A stretch of 64,000 nt of DNA, from positions 17,608,001-17,672,000 of the forward strand of contig OZ059897.1 of assembly GCA_964057225.1 (NCBI GenBank), in the 5' to 3' direction. This document shows positions 1-10,404 of this stretch, one piece after another (the stretch's first letter is position 1; every line of letters starts with the position of its first letter). The DNA is from Auanema rhodensis (taxonomy: Eukaryota > Nematoda > Chromadorea > Rhabditida > Rhabditidae). Below the pieces are notes generated by a model. That model saw only the letters and a program-made list of their open reading frames with translations, was not told the DNA's origin and ran no database searches. A program made the position numbers and the translations under genes.

Positions 1-351
1 ATATAAGTGTGAACTTATATCAGTTGATATCTCGGTGCATTTTTAAGCTAGCGCAAATCTGATAACACAGATCGACGTAGCTTGAAAATCCGCATCGAAT
101 GCACTATACTACATTGAGAAACGCTTAATACAAAAATTAGTTATGATCGTTTGAAAAATGATGCATTAGTGTATGTTGAGTTTCCATGTACACTCAACAT
201 TGCTTCCAAAAACATTTTGACAAAATTTTTTTCGAAAAATTTCAAAATAATTTAGCAAAAAGTAGATGTTTTTAGATTCCTTTTTTCAAGGCAAAGACGA
301 TGGACAATGTTATTCAACGAAAAAAACAATTCTTCAGGGTGAAAATCGAGG
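1..351 (+). repeat. Reference monomer (unit 1) used for numbering
   Basis: This is one full monomer, beginning at ATATAAGTGTG and ending at ATCGAGG just before the next unit. Landmarks by unit position are: an 8-bp hairpin across the start; GCTAGC at 48-53; a nested dyad at 35-104; the ATGTTGAGT/ACTCAACAT dyad at 173-200; a TTCGAA palindrome near 233; and a variable A/T-rich site at 326-334. Unit 1 carries T78 and the rare G84 (shared with a unit near 29.57 kb), and the A-rich state of the variable site. The start is arbitrary, because a tandem array has no natural monomer boundary. The length is a multiple of three (117 codons), yet stops occur in all six frames, so it is not a coding repeat. 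Confidence 0.95.
173..200. other. 9-bp inverted repeat (unit positions 173-200)
   Basis: ATGTTGAGT and ACTCAACAT are perfectly complementary 9-base arms around a 10-base spacer. It is the best preserved dyad of the monomer. The only arm change I noticed is in unit 2, where ACGCTC replaces ACACTC near 541-546. It could be a protein-binding dyad or a hairpin. Near-invariance of both arms across about 182 units is the main reason to list it. Confidence 0.7.
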
Positions 352-372
352 ATATAAGTGTGAACTTATATC
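351..372. other. Inverted repeat across the monomer junction, representative copy
   Basis: GATATAAG and CTTATATC form a perfect 8-bp stem around the 6-base loop TGTGAA. The right arm overlaps a second dyad, ATATCA-GT-TGATAT (368-381), so two hairpins compete for the same bases. The structure recurs in essentially every unit. It is weakened in units carrying A7 (ATAAATGTG, right domain) and in single units near 8,090 and 12,640. The A23 variant (CAATTG) alters the spacer of the second dyad. No function can be assigned. Confidence 0.75.
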
Positions 373-385
373 AGTTGATATATCG

Positions 386-455
386 GTGCATTTTTAAGCT
401 AGCGCAAATCTGATAACACAGATCGACGCAGCTTAAAAATCCGCATCGAATGCAC
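386..455. other. Large nested dyad (unit positions 35-104), representative copy
   Basis: Three nested perfect arms are visible in unit 2. GTGCA (386-390) pairs with TGCAC (451-455). TTTTTAAGCT (391-400) pairs with AGCTTAAAAA (430-439). ATCTG (408-412) pairs with CAGAT (419-423) around the loop ATAACA. A further small hairpin, GCAT-CGA-ATGC (443-453), overlaps the outer arm. The whole could extrude as a cruciform or fold in a transcript. Dyads are common in satellites and have been proposed to bind proteins or favour rearrangement, and a role here is inference. The middle stem is broken without compensation in units carrying C85 or G84. The left arm of the inner stem is a hotspot for subfamily variants. 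Confidence 0.75.
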
Positions 456-578
456 TATACTACATTGGGAAACGCTTGATACAAAAATTAGTTCTGATCG
501 TTTGAAAAATGATGCATTAGTGTATGTTGAGTTTCCATGTACGCTCAACATTGCTTCCAAAAACATTTTGACAAAAAT

Positions 579-590
579 TTTTTCGAAAAA
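579..590. other. TTTTTCGAAAAA palindrome (unit positions 228-239)
   Basis: A 12-bp perfect palindrome centred on TTCGAA lies inside an A/T run of about 20 bp in every unit. Next to it, position 226 alternates between A and C, a subfamily marker. The two short monomers have lost two T residues at this tract (CAAAACTTTTCG), which suggests slippage in the T-run. Homopolymer A/T tracts of this kind can affect nucleosome positioning. No function is claimed. Confidence 0.7.
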
Positions 591-1138
591 TTTCAAAATA
601 ATTTAGCAAAAAGTAGATGTTTTTAGATTCCTTTTTTCAAGGCAAAGACGATGGACAATGTTATTCAACGAAAAAATTTATTCTTCAGGGTGAAAATCGA
701 GGATATAAGTGTGAACTTATATCAGTTGATATCTCGGTGCATTTTTAAGCTAGCGCAAATCTGATAACACAGATCGACGCAGCTTAAAAATCCGCATCGA
801 ATGCACTATACTACATTGAGAAACGCTTAATACAAAAATTAGTTATGATCGTTTGAAAAATGATGCATTAGTGTATGTTGAGTTTCCATGTACACTCAAC
901 ATTGCTTCCAAAAACATTTTGACAAAAATTTTTTCGAAAAATTTCAAGATAATTTAGCAAAAAGTAGATGTTTTTAGATTCCTTTTTTCAAGGCAAAGAC
1001 GATGGACAATGTTATTCAACGAAAAAATTAATTCTTCAGGGTGAAAATCGAGGATATAAGTGTGAACTTATATCAGTTGATATCTCGGTGCATTTTTAAG
1101 CTAGCGCAAATCTGATAACACAGATCGACGTAGCTTAA

Positions 1139-4106
1139 AAATCCGCATCGAATGCACTATACTACATTGAGAAACGCTTAATACAAAAATTAGTTATGAT
1201 CGTTTGAAAAATGATGCATTAGTGTATGTTGAGTTTCCATGTACACTCAACATTGCTTCCAAAAACATTTTGACAAAAATTTTTTCGAAAAATTTCAAAA
1301 TAATTTAGCAAAAAGTAGATGTTTTTAGATTCCTTTTTTCAAGGCAAAGACGATGGACAATGTTATTCAACGAAAAAATTAATTCTTCAGGGTGAAAATC
1401 GAGGATATAAGTGTGAACTTATATCAGTTGATATCTCGGTGCATTTTTAAGCTAGCGCAAATCTGATAACACAGATCGACGTAGCTTAAAAATCCGCATC
1501 GAATGCACTATACTACATTGAGAAACGCTTAATACAAAAATTAGTTATGATCGTTTGAAAAATGATGCATTAGTGTATGTTGAGTTTCCATGTACACTCA
1601 ACATTGCTTCCAAAAACATTTTGACAAAAATTTTTTCGAAAAATTTCAAAATAATTTAGCAAAAAGTAGATGTTTTTAGATTCCTTTTTTCAAGGCAAAG
1701 ACGATGGACAATGTTATTCAACGAAAAAAACAATTCTTCAGGGTGAAAATCGAGGATATAAGTGTGAACTTATATCAGTTGATATATCGGTGCATTTTTA
1801 AGCTAGCGCAAATCTGATAACACAGATCGACGCAGCTTAAAAATCCGCATCGAATGCACTATACTACATTGAGAAACGCTTGATACAAAAATTAGTTCTG
1901 ATCGTTTGAAAAATGATGCATTAGTGTATGTTGAGTTTCCATGTACACTCAACATTGCTTCCAAAAACATTTTGACAAAAATTTTTTCGAAAAATTTCAA
2001 AATAATTTAGCAAAAAGTAGATGTTTTTAGATTCCTTTTTTCAAGGCAAAGACGATGGACAATGTTATTCAACGAAAAAATTTATTCTTCAGGGTGAAAA
2101 TCGAGGATATAAGTGTGAACTTATATCAGTTGATATATCGGTGCATTTTTAAGCTAGCGCAAATCTGATAACACAGATCGACGCAGCTTAAAAATCCGCA
2201 TCGAATGCACTATACTACATTGAGAAACGCTTAATACAAAAATTAGTTATGATCGTTTGAAAAATGATGCATTAGTGTATGTTGAGTTTCCATGTACACT
2301 CAACATTGCTTCCAAAAACAATTTGACAAAACTTTTTTCGAAAAATTTCAAGATAATTTAGCAAAAAGTAGATGTTTTTAGATTCCTTTTTTCAAGGCAA
2401 AGACGATGGACAATGTTATTCAACGAAAAAAACAATTCTTCAGGGTGAAAATCGAGGATATAAGTGTGAACTTATATCAGTTGATATATCGGTGCATTTT
2501 TAAGCTAGCGCAAATCTGATAACACAGATCGACGCAGCTTACAAATCCGCATCGAATGCACTATACTACATTGAGAAACGCTTAATACAAAAATTAGTTA
2601 TGATCGTTTGAAAAATGATGCATTAGTGTATGTTGAGTTTCCATGTACACTCAACATTGCTTCCAAAAACATTTTGACAAAAATTTTTTCGAAAAATTTC
2701 AAAATAATTTAGCAAAAAGTAGATGTTTTTAGATTCCTTTTTTTAAGGCAAAGACGATGGACAATGTTATTCAACGAAAAAATTAATTCTTCAGGGTGAA
2801 AATCGAGGATATAAGTGTGAACTTATATCAGTTGATATCTCGGTGCATTTTTAAGCTAGCGCAAATCTGATAACACAGATCGACGTAGCTTAAAAATCCG
2901 CATCGAATGCACTATACTACATTGAGAAACGCTTAATACAAAAATTAGTTATGATCGTTTGAAAAATGATGCATTAGTGTATGTTGAGTTTCCATGTACA
3001 CTCAACATTGCTTCCAAAAACATTTTGACAAAAATTTTTTCGAAAAATTTCAAAATAATTTAGCAAAAAGTAGATGTTTTTAGATTCCTTTTTTCAAGGC
3101 AAAGACGATGGACAATGTTATTCAACGAAAAAAACAATTCTTCAGGGTGAAAATCGAGGATATAAGTGTGAACTTATATCAGTTGATATATCGGTGCATT
3201 TTTAAGCTAGCGCAAATCTGATAACACAGATCGACGCAGCTTAAAAATCCGCATCGAATGCACTATACTACATTGAGAAACGCTTGATACAAAAATTAGT
3301 TCTGATCGTTTGAAAAATGATGCATTAGTGTATGTTGAGTTTCCATGTACACTCAACATTGCTTCCAAAAACATTTTGACAAAAATTTTTTCGAAAAATT
3401 TCAAAATAATTTAGCAAAAAGTAGATGTTTTTAGATTCCTTTTTTCAAGGCAAAGACGATGGACAATGTTATTCAACGAAAAAATTTATTCTTCAGGGTG
3501 AAAATCGAGGATATAAGTGTGAACTTATATCAGTTGATATATCGGTGCATTTTTAAGCTAGCGCAAATCTGATAACACAGATCGACGCAGCTTAAAAATC
3601 CGCATCGAATGCACTATACTACATTGAGAAACGCTTAATACAAAAATTAGTTATGATCGTTTGAAAAATGATGCATTAGTGTATGTTGAGTTTCCATGTA
3701 CACTCAACATTGCTTCCAAAAACATTTTGACAAAACTTTTTTCGAAAAATTTCAAGATAATTTAGCAAAAAGTAGATGTTTTTAGATTCCTTTTTTCAAG
3801 GCAAAGACGATGGACAATGTTATTCAACGAAAAAAACAATTCTTCAGGGTGAAAATCGAGGATATAAGTGTGAACTTATATCAGTTGATATATAGGTGCA
3901 TTTTTAAGCTAGCGCAAATCTGATAACACAGATCGACGCAGCTTACAAATCCGCATCGAATGCACTATACTACATTGAGAAACGCTTAATACAAAAATTA
4001 GTTATGATCGTTTGAAAAATGATGCATTAGTGTATGTTGAGTTTCCATGTACACTCAACATTGCTTCCAAAAACATTTTGACAAAAATTTTTTCGAAAAA
4101 TTTCAA
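1139..4106 (+). repeat. 4-mer (1,404-bp) tandem duplication, left
   Basis: Bases 1,139-2,702 match 2,543-4,106 at all diagnostic positions. Three differences were noticed: a C/T in the pyrimidine run near 2,744, A for T at 2,321, and A for C at 3,894. The duplicated block includes one G127+C143 unit (1,756 and 3,160). A related unit at 352 lies one more 1,404-bp step upstream, but the intervening units differ, so the older copy has diverged or been overwritten. Confidence 0.75.
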
Positions 4107-5693
4107 GATAATTTAGCAAAAAGTAGATGTTTTCAGATTCCTTTTTTCAAGGCAAAGACGATGGACAATGTTATTCAACGAAAAAATTAATTCTTCAGGG
4201 TGAAAATCGAGGATATAAGTGTGAACTTATATCAGTTGATATCTCGGTGCATTTTTAAGCTAGCGCAAATCTGATAACACAGATCGACGTAGCTTAAAAA
4301 TCCGCATCGAATGCACTATACTACATTGAGAAACGCTTAATACAAAAATTAGTTATGATCGTTTGAAAAATGATGCATTAGTGTATGTTGAGTTTCCATG
4401 TACACTCAACATTGCTTCCAAAAACATTTTGACAAAAATTTTTTCGAAAAATTTCAAAATAATTTAGCAAAAAGTAGATGTTTTTAGATTCCTTTTTTCA
4501 AGGCAAAGACGATGGACAATGTTATTTAACGAAAAAATTAATTCTTCAGGGTGAAAATCGAGGATATAAGTGTGAACTTATATCAGTTGATATCTCGGTG
4601 CATTTTTAAGCTAGCGCAAATCTGATAACACAGATCGACGCAGCTTACAAATCCGCATCGAATGCACTATACTACATTGAGAAACGCTTAATACAAAAAT
4701 TAGTTATGATCGTTTGAAAAATGATGCATTAGTGTATGTTGAGTTTCCATGTACACTCAACATTGCTTCCAAAAACATTTTGACAAAAATTTTTTCGAAA
4801 AATTTCAAGATAATTTAGCAAAAAGTAGATGTTTTCAGATTCCTTTTTTCAAGGCAAAGACGATGGACAATGTTATTCAACGAAAAAATTAATTCTTCAG
4901 GGTGAAAATCGAGGATATAAGTGTGAACTTATATCAGTTGATATCTCGGTGCATTTTTAAGCTAGCGCAAATCTGATAACACAGATCGACGTAGCTTAAA
5001 AATCCGCATCGAATGCACTATACTACATTGAGAAACGCTTAATACAAAAATTAGTTATGATCGTTTGAAAAATGATGCATTAGTGTATGTTGAGTTTCCA
5101 TGTACACTCAACATTGCTTCCAAAAACATTTTGACAAAAATTTTTTCGAAAAATTTCAAAATAATTTAGCAAAAAGTAGATGTTTTTAGATTCCTTTTTT
5201 CAAGGCAAAGACGATGGACAATGTTATTTAACGAAAAAATTAATTCTTCAGGGTGAAAATCGAGGATATAAGTGTGAACTTATATCAGTTGATATCTCGG
5301 TGCATTTTTAAGCTAGCGCAAATCTGATAACACAGATCGACGCAGCTTACAAATCCGCATCGAATGCACTATACTACATTGAGAAACGCTTAATACAAAA
5401 ATTAGTTATGATCGTTTGAAAAATGATGCATTAGTGTATGTTGAGTTTCCATGTACACTCAACATTGCTTCCAAAAACATTTTGACAAAAATTTTTTCGA
5501 AAAATTTCAAGATAATTTAGCAAAAAGTAGATGTTTTCAGATTCCTTTTTTCAAGGCAAAGACGATGGACAATGTTATTCAACGAAAAAATTAATTCTTC
5601 AGGGTGAAAATCGAGGATATAAGTGTGAACTTATATCAGTTGATATCTCGGTGCATTTTTAAGCTAGCGCAAATCTGATAACACAGATCGACG
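3895..5693 (+). repeat. 702-bp dimer repeated about 2.5 times
   Basis: Two monomer types alternate. Type one has C85, G246 and C273. Type two has T78, A246 and T315 (TTATTTAACG). Copies run 3,895-4,596, 4,597-5,298 and 5,299-5,693, and they agree at every diagnostic site checked. The same pair of types recurs once at 7,021-7,722, so the dimer has been copied to, or kept at, a separate place. Confidence 0.75.
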
Positions 5694-8151
5694 CAGCTTA
5701 AAAATCCGCATCGAATGCACTATACTACATTGAGAAACGCTTAATACAAAAATTAGTTATGATCGTTTGAAAAATGATGCATTAGTGTATGTTGAGTTTC
5801 CATGTACACTCAACATTGCTTCCAAAAACATTTTGACAAAACTTTTTTCGAAAAATTTCAAAATAATTTAGCAAAAAGTAGATGTTTTTAGATTCCTTTT
5901 TTCAAGGCAAAGACGATGGACAATGTTATTCAACGAAAAAATTTATTCTTCAGGGTGAAAATCGAGGATATAAGTGTGAACTTATATCAGTTGATATCTC
6001 GGTGCATTTTTAAGCTAGCGCAAATCTGATAACACAGATCGACGTAGCTTAAAAATCCGCATCGAATGCACTATACTACATTGAGAAACGCTTAATACAA
6101 AAATTAGTTATGATCGTTTGAAAAATGATGCATTAGTGTATGTTGAGTTTCCATGTACACTCAACATTGCTTCCAAAAACATTTTGACAAAAATTTTTTC
6201 GAAAAATTTCAAAATAATTTAGCAAAAAGTAGATGTTTTTAGATTCCTTTTTTCAAGGCAAAGACGATGGACAATGTTATTCAACGAAAAAATTAATTCT
6301 TCAGGGTGAAAATCGAGGATATAAGTGTGAACTTATATCAGTTGATATCTCGGTGCATTTTTAAGCTAGCGCAAATCTGATAACACAGATCGACGTAGCT
6401 TAAAAATCCGCATCGAATGCACTATACTACATTGAGAAACGCTTAATACAAAAATTAGTTATGATCGTTTGAAAAATGATGCATTAGTGTATGTTGAGTT
6501 TCCATGTACACTCAACATTGCTTCCAAAAACATTTTGACAAAAATTTTTTCGAAAAATTTCAAAATAATTTAGCAAAAAGTAGATGTTTTTAGATTCCTT
6601 TTTCCAAGGCAAAGACGATGGACAATGTTATTCAACGAAAAAAACAATTCTTCAGGGTGAAAATCGAGGATATAAGTGTGAACTTATATCAGTTGATATA
6701 TCGGTGCATTTTTAAGCTAGCGCAAATCTGATAACACAGATCGACGCAGCTTAAAAATCCGCATCGAATGCACTATACTACATTGAGAAACGCTTGATAC
6801 AAAAATTAGTTCTGATCGTTTGAAAAATGATGCATTAGTGTATGTTGAGTTTCCATGTACACTCAACATTGCTTCCAAAAACATTTTGACAAAAATTTTT
6901 TCGAAAAATTTCAAAATAATTTAGCAAAAAGTAGATGTTTTTAGATTCCTTTTTTCAAGGCAAAGACGATGGACAATGTTATTCAACGAAAAAAACAATT
7001 CTTCAGGGTGAAAATCGAGGATATAAGTGTGAACTTATATCAGTTGATATATCGGTGCATTTTTAAGCTAGCGCAAATCTGATAACACAGATCGACGCAG
7101 CTTACAAATCCGCATCGAATGCACTATACTACATTGAGAAACGCTTAATACAAAAATTAGTTATGATCGTTTGAAAAATGATGCATTAGTGTATGTTGAG
7201 TTTCCATGTACACTCAACATTGCTTCCAAAAACATTTTGACAAAAATTTTTTCGAAAAATTTCAAGATAATTTAGCAAAAAGTAGATGTTTTCAGATTCC
7301 TTTTTTCAAGGCAAAGACGATGGACAATGTTATTCAACGAAAAAATTAATTCTTCAGGGTGAAAATCGAGGATATAAGTGTGAACTTATATCAGTTGATA
7401 TCTCGGTGCATTTTTAAGCTAGCGCAAATCTGATAACACAGATCGACGTAGCTTAAAAATCCGCATCGAATGCACTATACTACATTGAGAAACGCTTAAT
7501 ACAAAAATTAGTTATGATCGTTTGAAAAATGATGCATTAGTGTATGTTGAGTTTCCATGTACACTCAACATTGCTTCCAAAAACATTTTGACAAAAATTT
7601 TTTCGAAAAATTTCAAAATAATTTAGCAAAAAGTAGATGTTTTTAGATTCCTTTTTTCAAGGCAAAGACGATGGACAATGTTATTTAACGAAAAAATTAA
7701 TTCTTCAGGGTGAAAATCGAGGATATAAGTGTGAACTTATATCAGTTGATATCTCGGTGCATTTTTAAGCTAGCGCAAATCTGATAACACAGATCGACGC
7801 AGCTTAAAAATCCGCATCGAATGCACTATACTACATTGAGAAACGCTTAATACAAAAATTAGTTATGATCGTTTGAAAAATGATGCATTAGTGTATGTTG
7901 AGTTTCCATGTACACTCAACATTGCTTCCAAAAACATTTTGACAAAAATTTTTTCGAAAAATTTCAAAATAATTTAGCAAAAAGTAGATGTTTTCAGATT
8001 CCTTTTTTCAAGGCAAAGACGATGGACAATGTTATTCAACGAAAAAATTTATTCTTCAGGGTGAAAATCGAGGATATAAGTGTGAAATTATATCAGTTGA
8101 TATCTCGGTGCATTTTTAAGCTAGCGCAAATCTGATAACACAGATCGACGC

Positions 8152-10404
8152 AGCTTAAAAATCCGCATCGAATGCACTATACTACATTGAGAAACGCTTA
8201 ATACAAAAATTAGTTATGATCGTTTGAAAAATGATGCATTAGTGTATGTTGAGTTTCCATGTACACTCAACATTGCTTCCAAAAACATTTTGACAAAACT
8301 TTTTTCGAAAAATTTCAAAATAATTTAGCAAAAAGTAGATGTTTTTAGATTCCTTTTTTCAAGGCAAAGACGATGGACAATGTTATTCAACGAAAAAATT
8401 TATTCTTCAGGGTGAAAATCGAGGATATAAGTGTGAACTTATATCAGTTGATATATCGGTGCATTTTTAAGCTAGCGCAAATCTGATAACACAGATCGAC
8501 GCAGCTTAAAAATCTGCATCGAATGCACTATACTACATTGAGAAACGCTTAATACAAAAATTAGTTATGATCGTTTGAAAAATGATTCATTAGTGTATGT
8601 TGAGTTTCCATGTACACTCAACATTGCTTCCAAAAACATTTTGACAAAACTTTTTTCGAAAAATTTCAAGATAATTTAGCAAAAAGTAGATGTTTTTAGA
8701 TTCCTTTTTTCAAGGCAAAGACGATGGACAATGTTATTCAACGAAAAAATTAATTCTCCAGGGTGAAAATCGAGGATATAAGTGTGAACTTATATCAGTT
8801 GATATCTCGGTGCATTTTTAAGCTAGCGCAAATCTGATAACACAGATCGACGCAGCTTAAAAATCCGCATCGAATGCACTATACTACATTGAGAAACGCT
8901 TAATACAAAAATTAGTTATGATCGTTTGAAAAATGATGCATTAGTGTATGTTGAGTTTCCATGTACACTCAACATTGCTTCCAAAAACATTTTGACAAAA
9001 CTTTTTTCGAAAAATTTCAAAATAATTTAGCAAAAAGTAGATGTTTTTAGATTCCTTTTTTCAAGGCAAAGACGATGGACAATGTTATTCAACGAAAAAA
9101 TTAATTCTTCAGGGTGAAAATCGAGGATATAAGTGTGAACTTATATCAGTTGATATCTCGGTGCATTTTTAAGCTAGCGCAAATCTGATAACACAGATCG
9201 ACGTAGCTTAAAAATCCGCATCGAATGCACTATACTACATTGAGAAACGCTTAATACAAAAATTAGTTATGATCGTTTGAAAAATGATGCATTAGTGTAT
9301 GTTGAGTTTCCATGTACACTCAACATTGCTTCCAAAAACATTTTGACAAAACTTTTTTCGAAAAATTTCAAAATAATTTAGCAAAAAGTAGATGTTTTTA
9401 GATTCCTTTTTTCAAGGCAAAGACGATGGACAATGTTATTCAACGAAAAAATTTATTCTTCAGGGTGAAAATCGAGGATATAAGTGTGAACTTATATCAG
9501 TTGATATATCGGTGCATTTTTAAGCTAGCGCAAATCTGATAACACATATCGACGCAGCTTAAAAATCTGCATCGAATGCACTATACTACATTGAGAAACG
9601 CTTAATACAAAAATTAGTTATGATCGTTTGAAAAATGATTCATTAGTGTATGTTGAGTTTCCATGTACACTCAACATTGCTTCCAAAAACATTTTGACAA
9701 AACTTTTTTCGAAAAATTTCAAGATAATTTAGCAAAAAGTAGATGTTTTTAGATTCCTTTTTTCAAGGCAAAGACGATGGACAATGTTATTCAACGAAAA
9801 AATTAATTCTCCAGGGTGAAAATCGAGGATATAAGTGTGAACTTATATCAGTTGATATCTCGGTGCATTTTTAAGCTAGCGCAAATCTGATAACACAGAT
9901 CGACGCAGCTTAAAAATCCGCATCGAATGCACTATACTACATTGAGAAACGCTTAATACAAAAATTAGTTATGATCGTTTGAAAAATGATGCATTAGTGT
10001 ATGTTGAGTTTCCATGTACACTCAACATTGCTTCCAAAAACATTTTGACAAAACTTTTTTCGAAAAATTTCAAAATAATTTAGCAAAAAGTAGATGTTTT
10101 TAGATTCCTTTTTTCAAGGCAAAGACGATGGACAATGTTATTCAACGAAAAAATTAATTCTTCAGGGTGAAAATCGAGGATATAAGTGTGAACTTATATC
10201 AGTTGATATCTCGGTGCATTTTTAAGCTAGCGCAAATCTGATAACACAGATCGACGTAGCTTAAAAATCCGCATCGAATGCACTATACTACATTGAGAAA
10301 CGCTTAATACAAAAATTAGTTAAGATCGTTTGAAAAATGATGCATTAGTGTATGTTGAGTTTCCATGTACACTCAACATTGCTTCCAAAAACATTTTGAC
10401 AAAA
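8152..10404 (+). repeat. 3-mer (1,053-bp) tandem duplication
   Basis: Bases 8,152-9,351 match 9,205-10,404 with two differences noticed: T for G at 9,547 and A for T at 10,323. The copied block contains the first units of the array with T91 (TCTGCATCG), T163 (GATTCATT), C226, G246 and C334 (TTCTCCAGG). That linked haplotype is the hallmark of the middle domain. Confidence 0.75.

Noticed and set aside
57-80. Hammerhead ribozyme core (CTGATAA followed by GAAA further on), as in some animal satellites
   Set aside because: The conserved CUGANGA core is not matched (CTGATAA), the GAAA and cleavage-site elements are not flanked by suitable stems, and the minus strand has no core either.
303-323. 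CENP-B box-like motif (TTCAACGAAA) in each unit
   Set aside because: One half resembles the reverse complement of the mammalian CENP-B box, with CGAA and the preceding bases matching. The other half lacks the essential CCCG/CGGG part, so it fails the core binding requirement. The resemblance is probably chance in A/T-rich DNA.
399-596. Minus-strand open frame of 65 codons, identical in six units (also at 1803, 3207, 6717, 10578 and 11631)
   Set aside because: It opens only in units with the G127+C143 variants, which remove stops on the minus strand. Its identity follows from copying of those units. There is no domain, conserved start context or codon pattern, and the other ~176 units are closed. 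It is incidental to the satellite.
7908-8135. Plus-strand open frame of 75 codons
   Set aside because: It depends on a single private substitution (GTGAAATTA near 8,090) that removes a stop in one unit. It crosses the monomer boundary and shows no protein-like feature.
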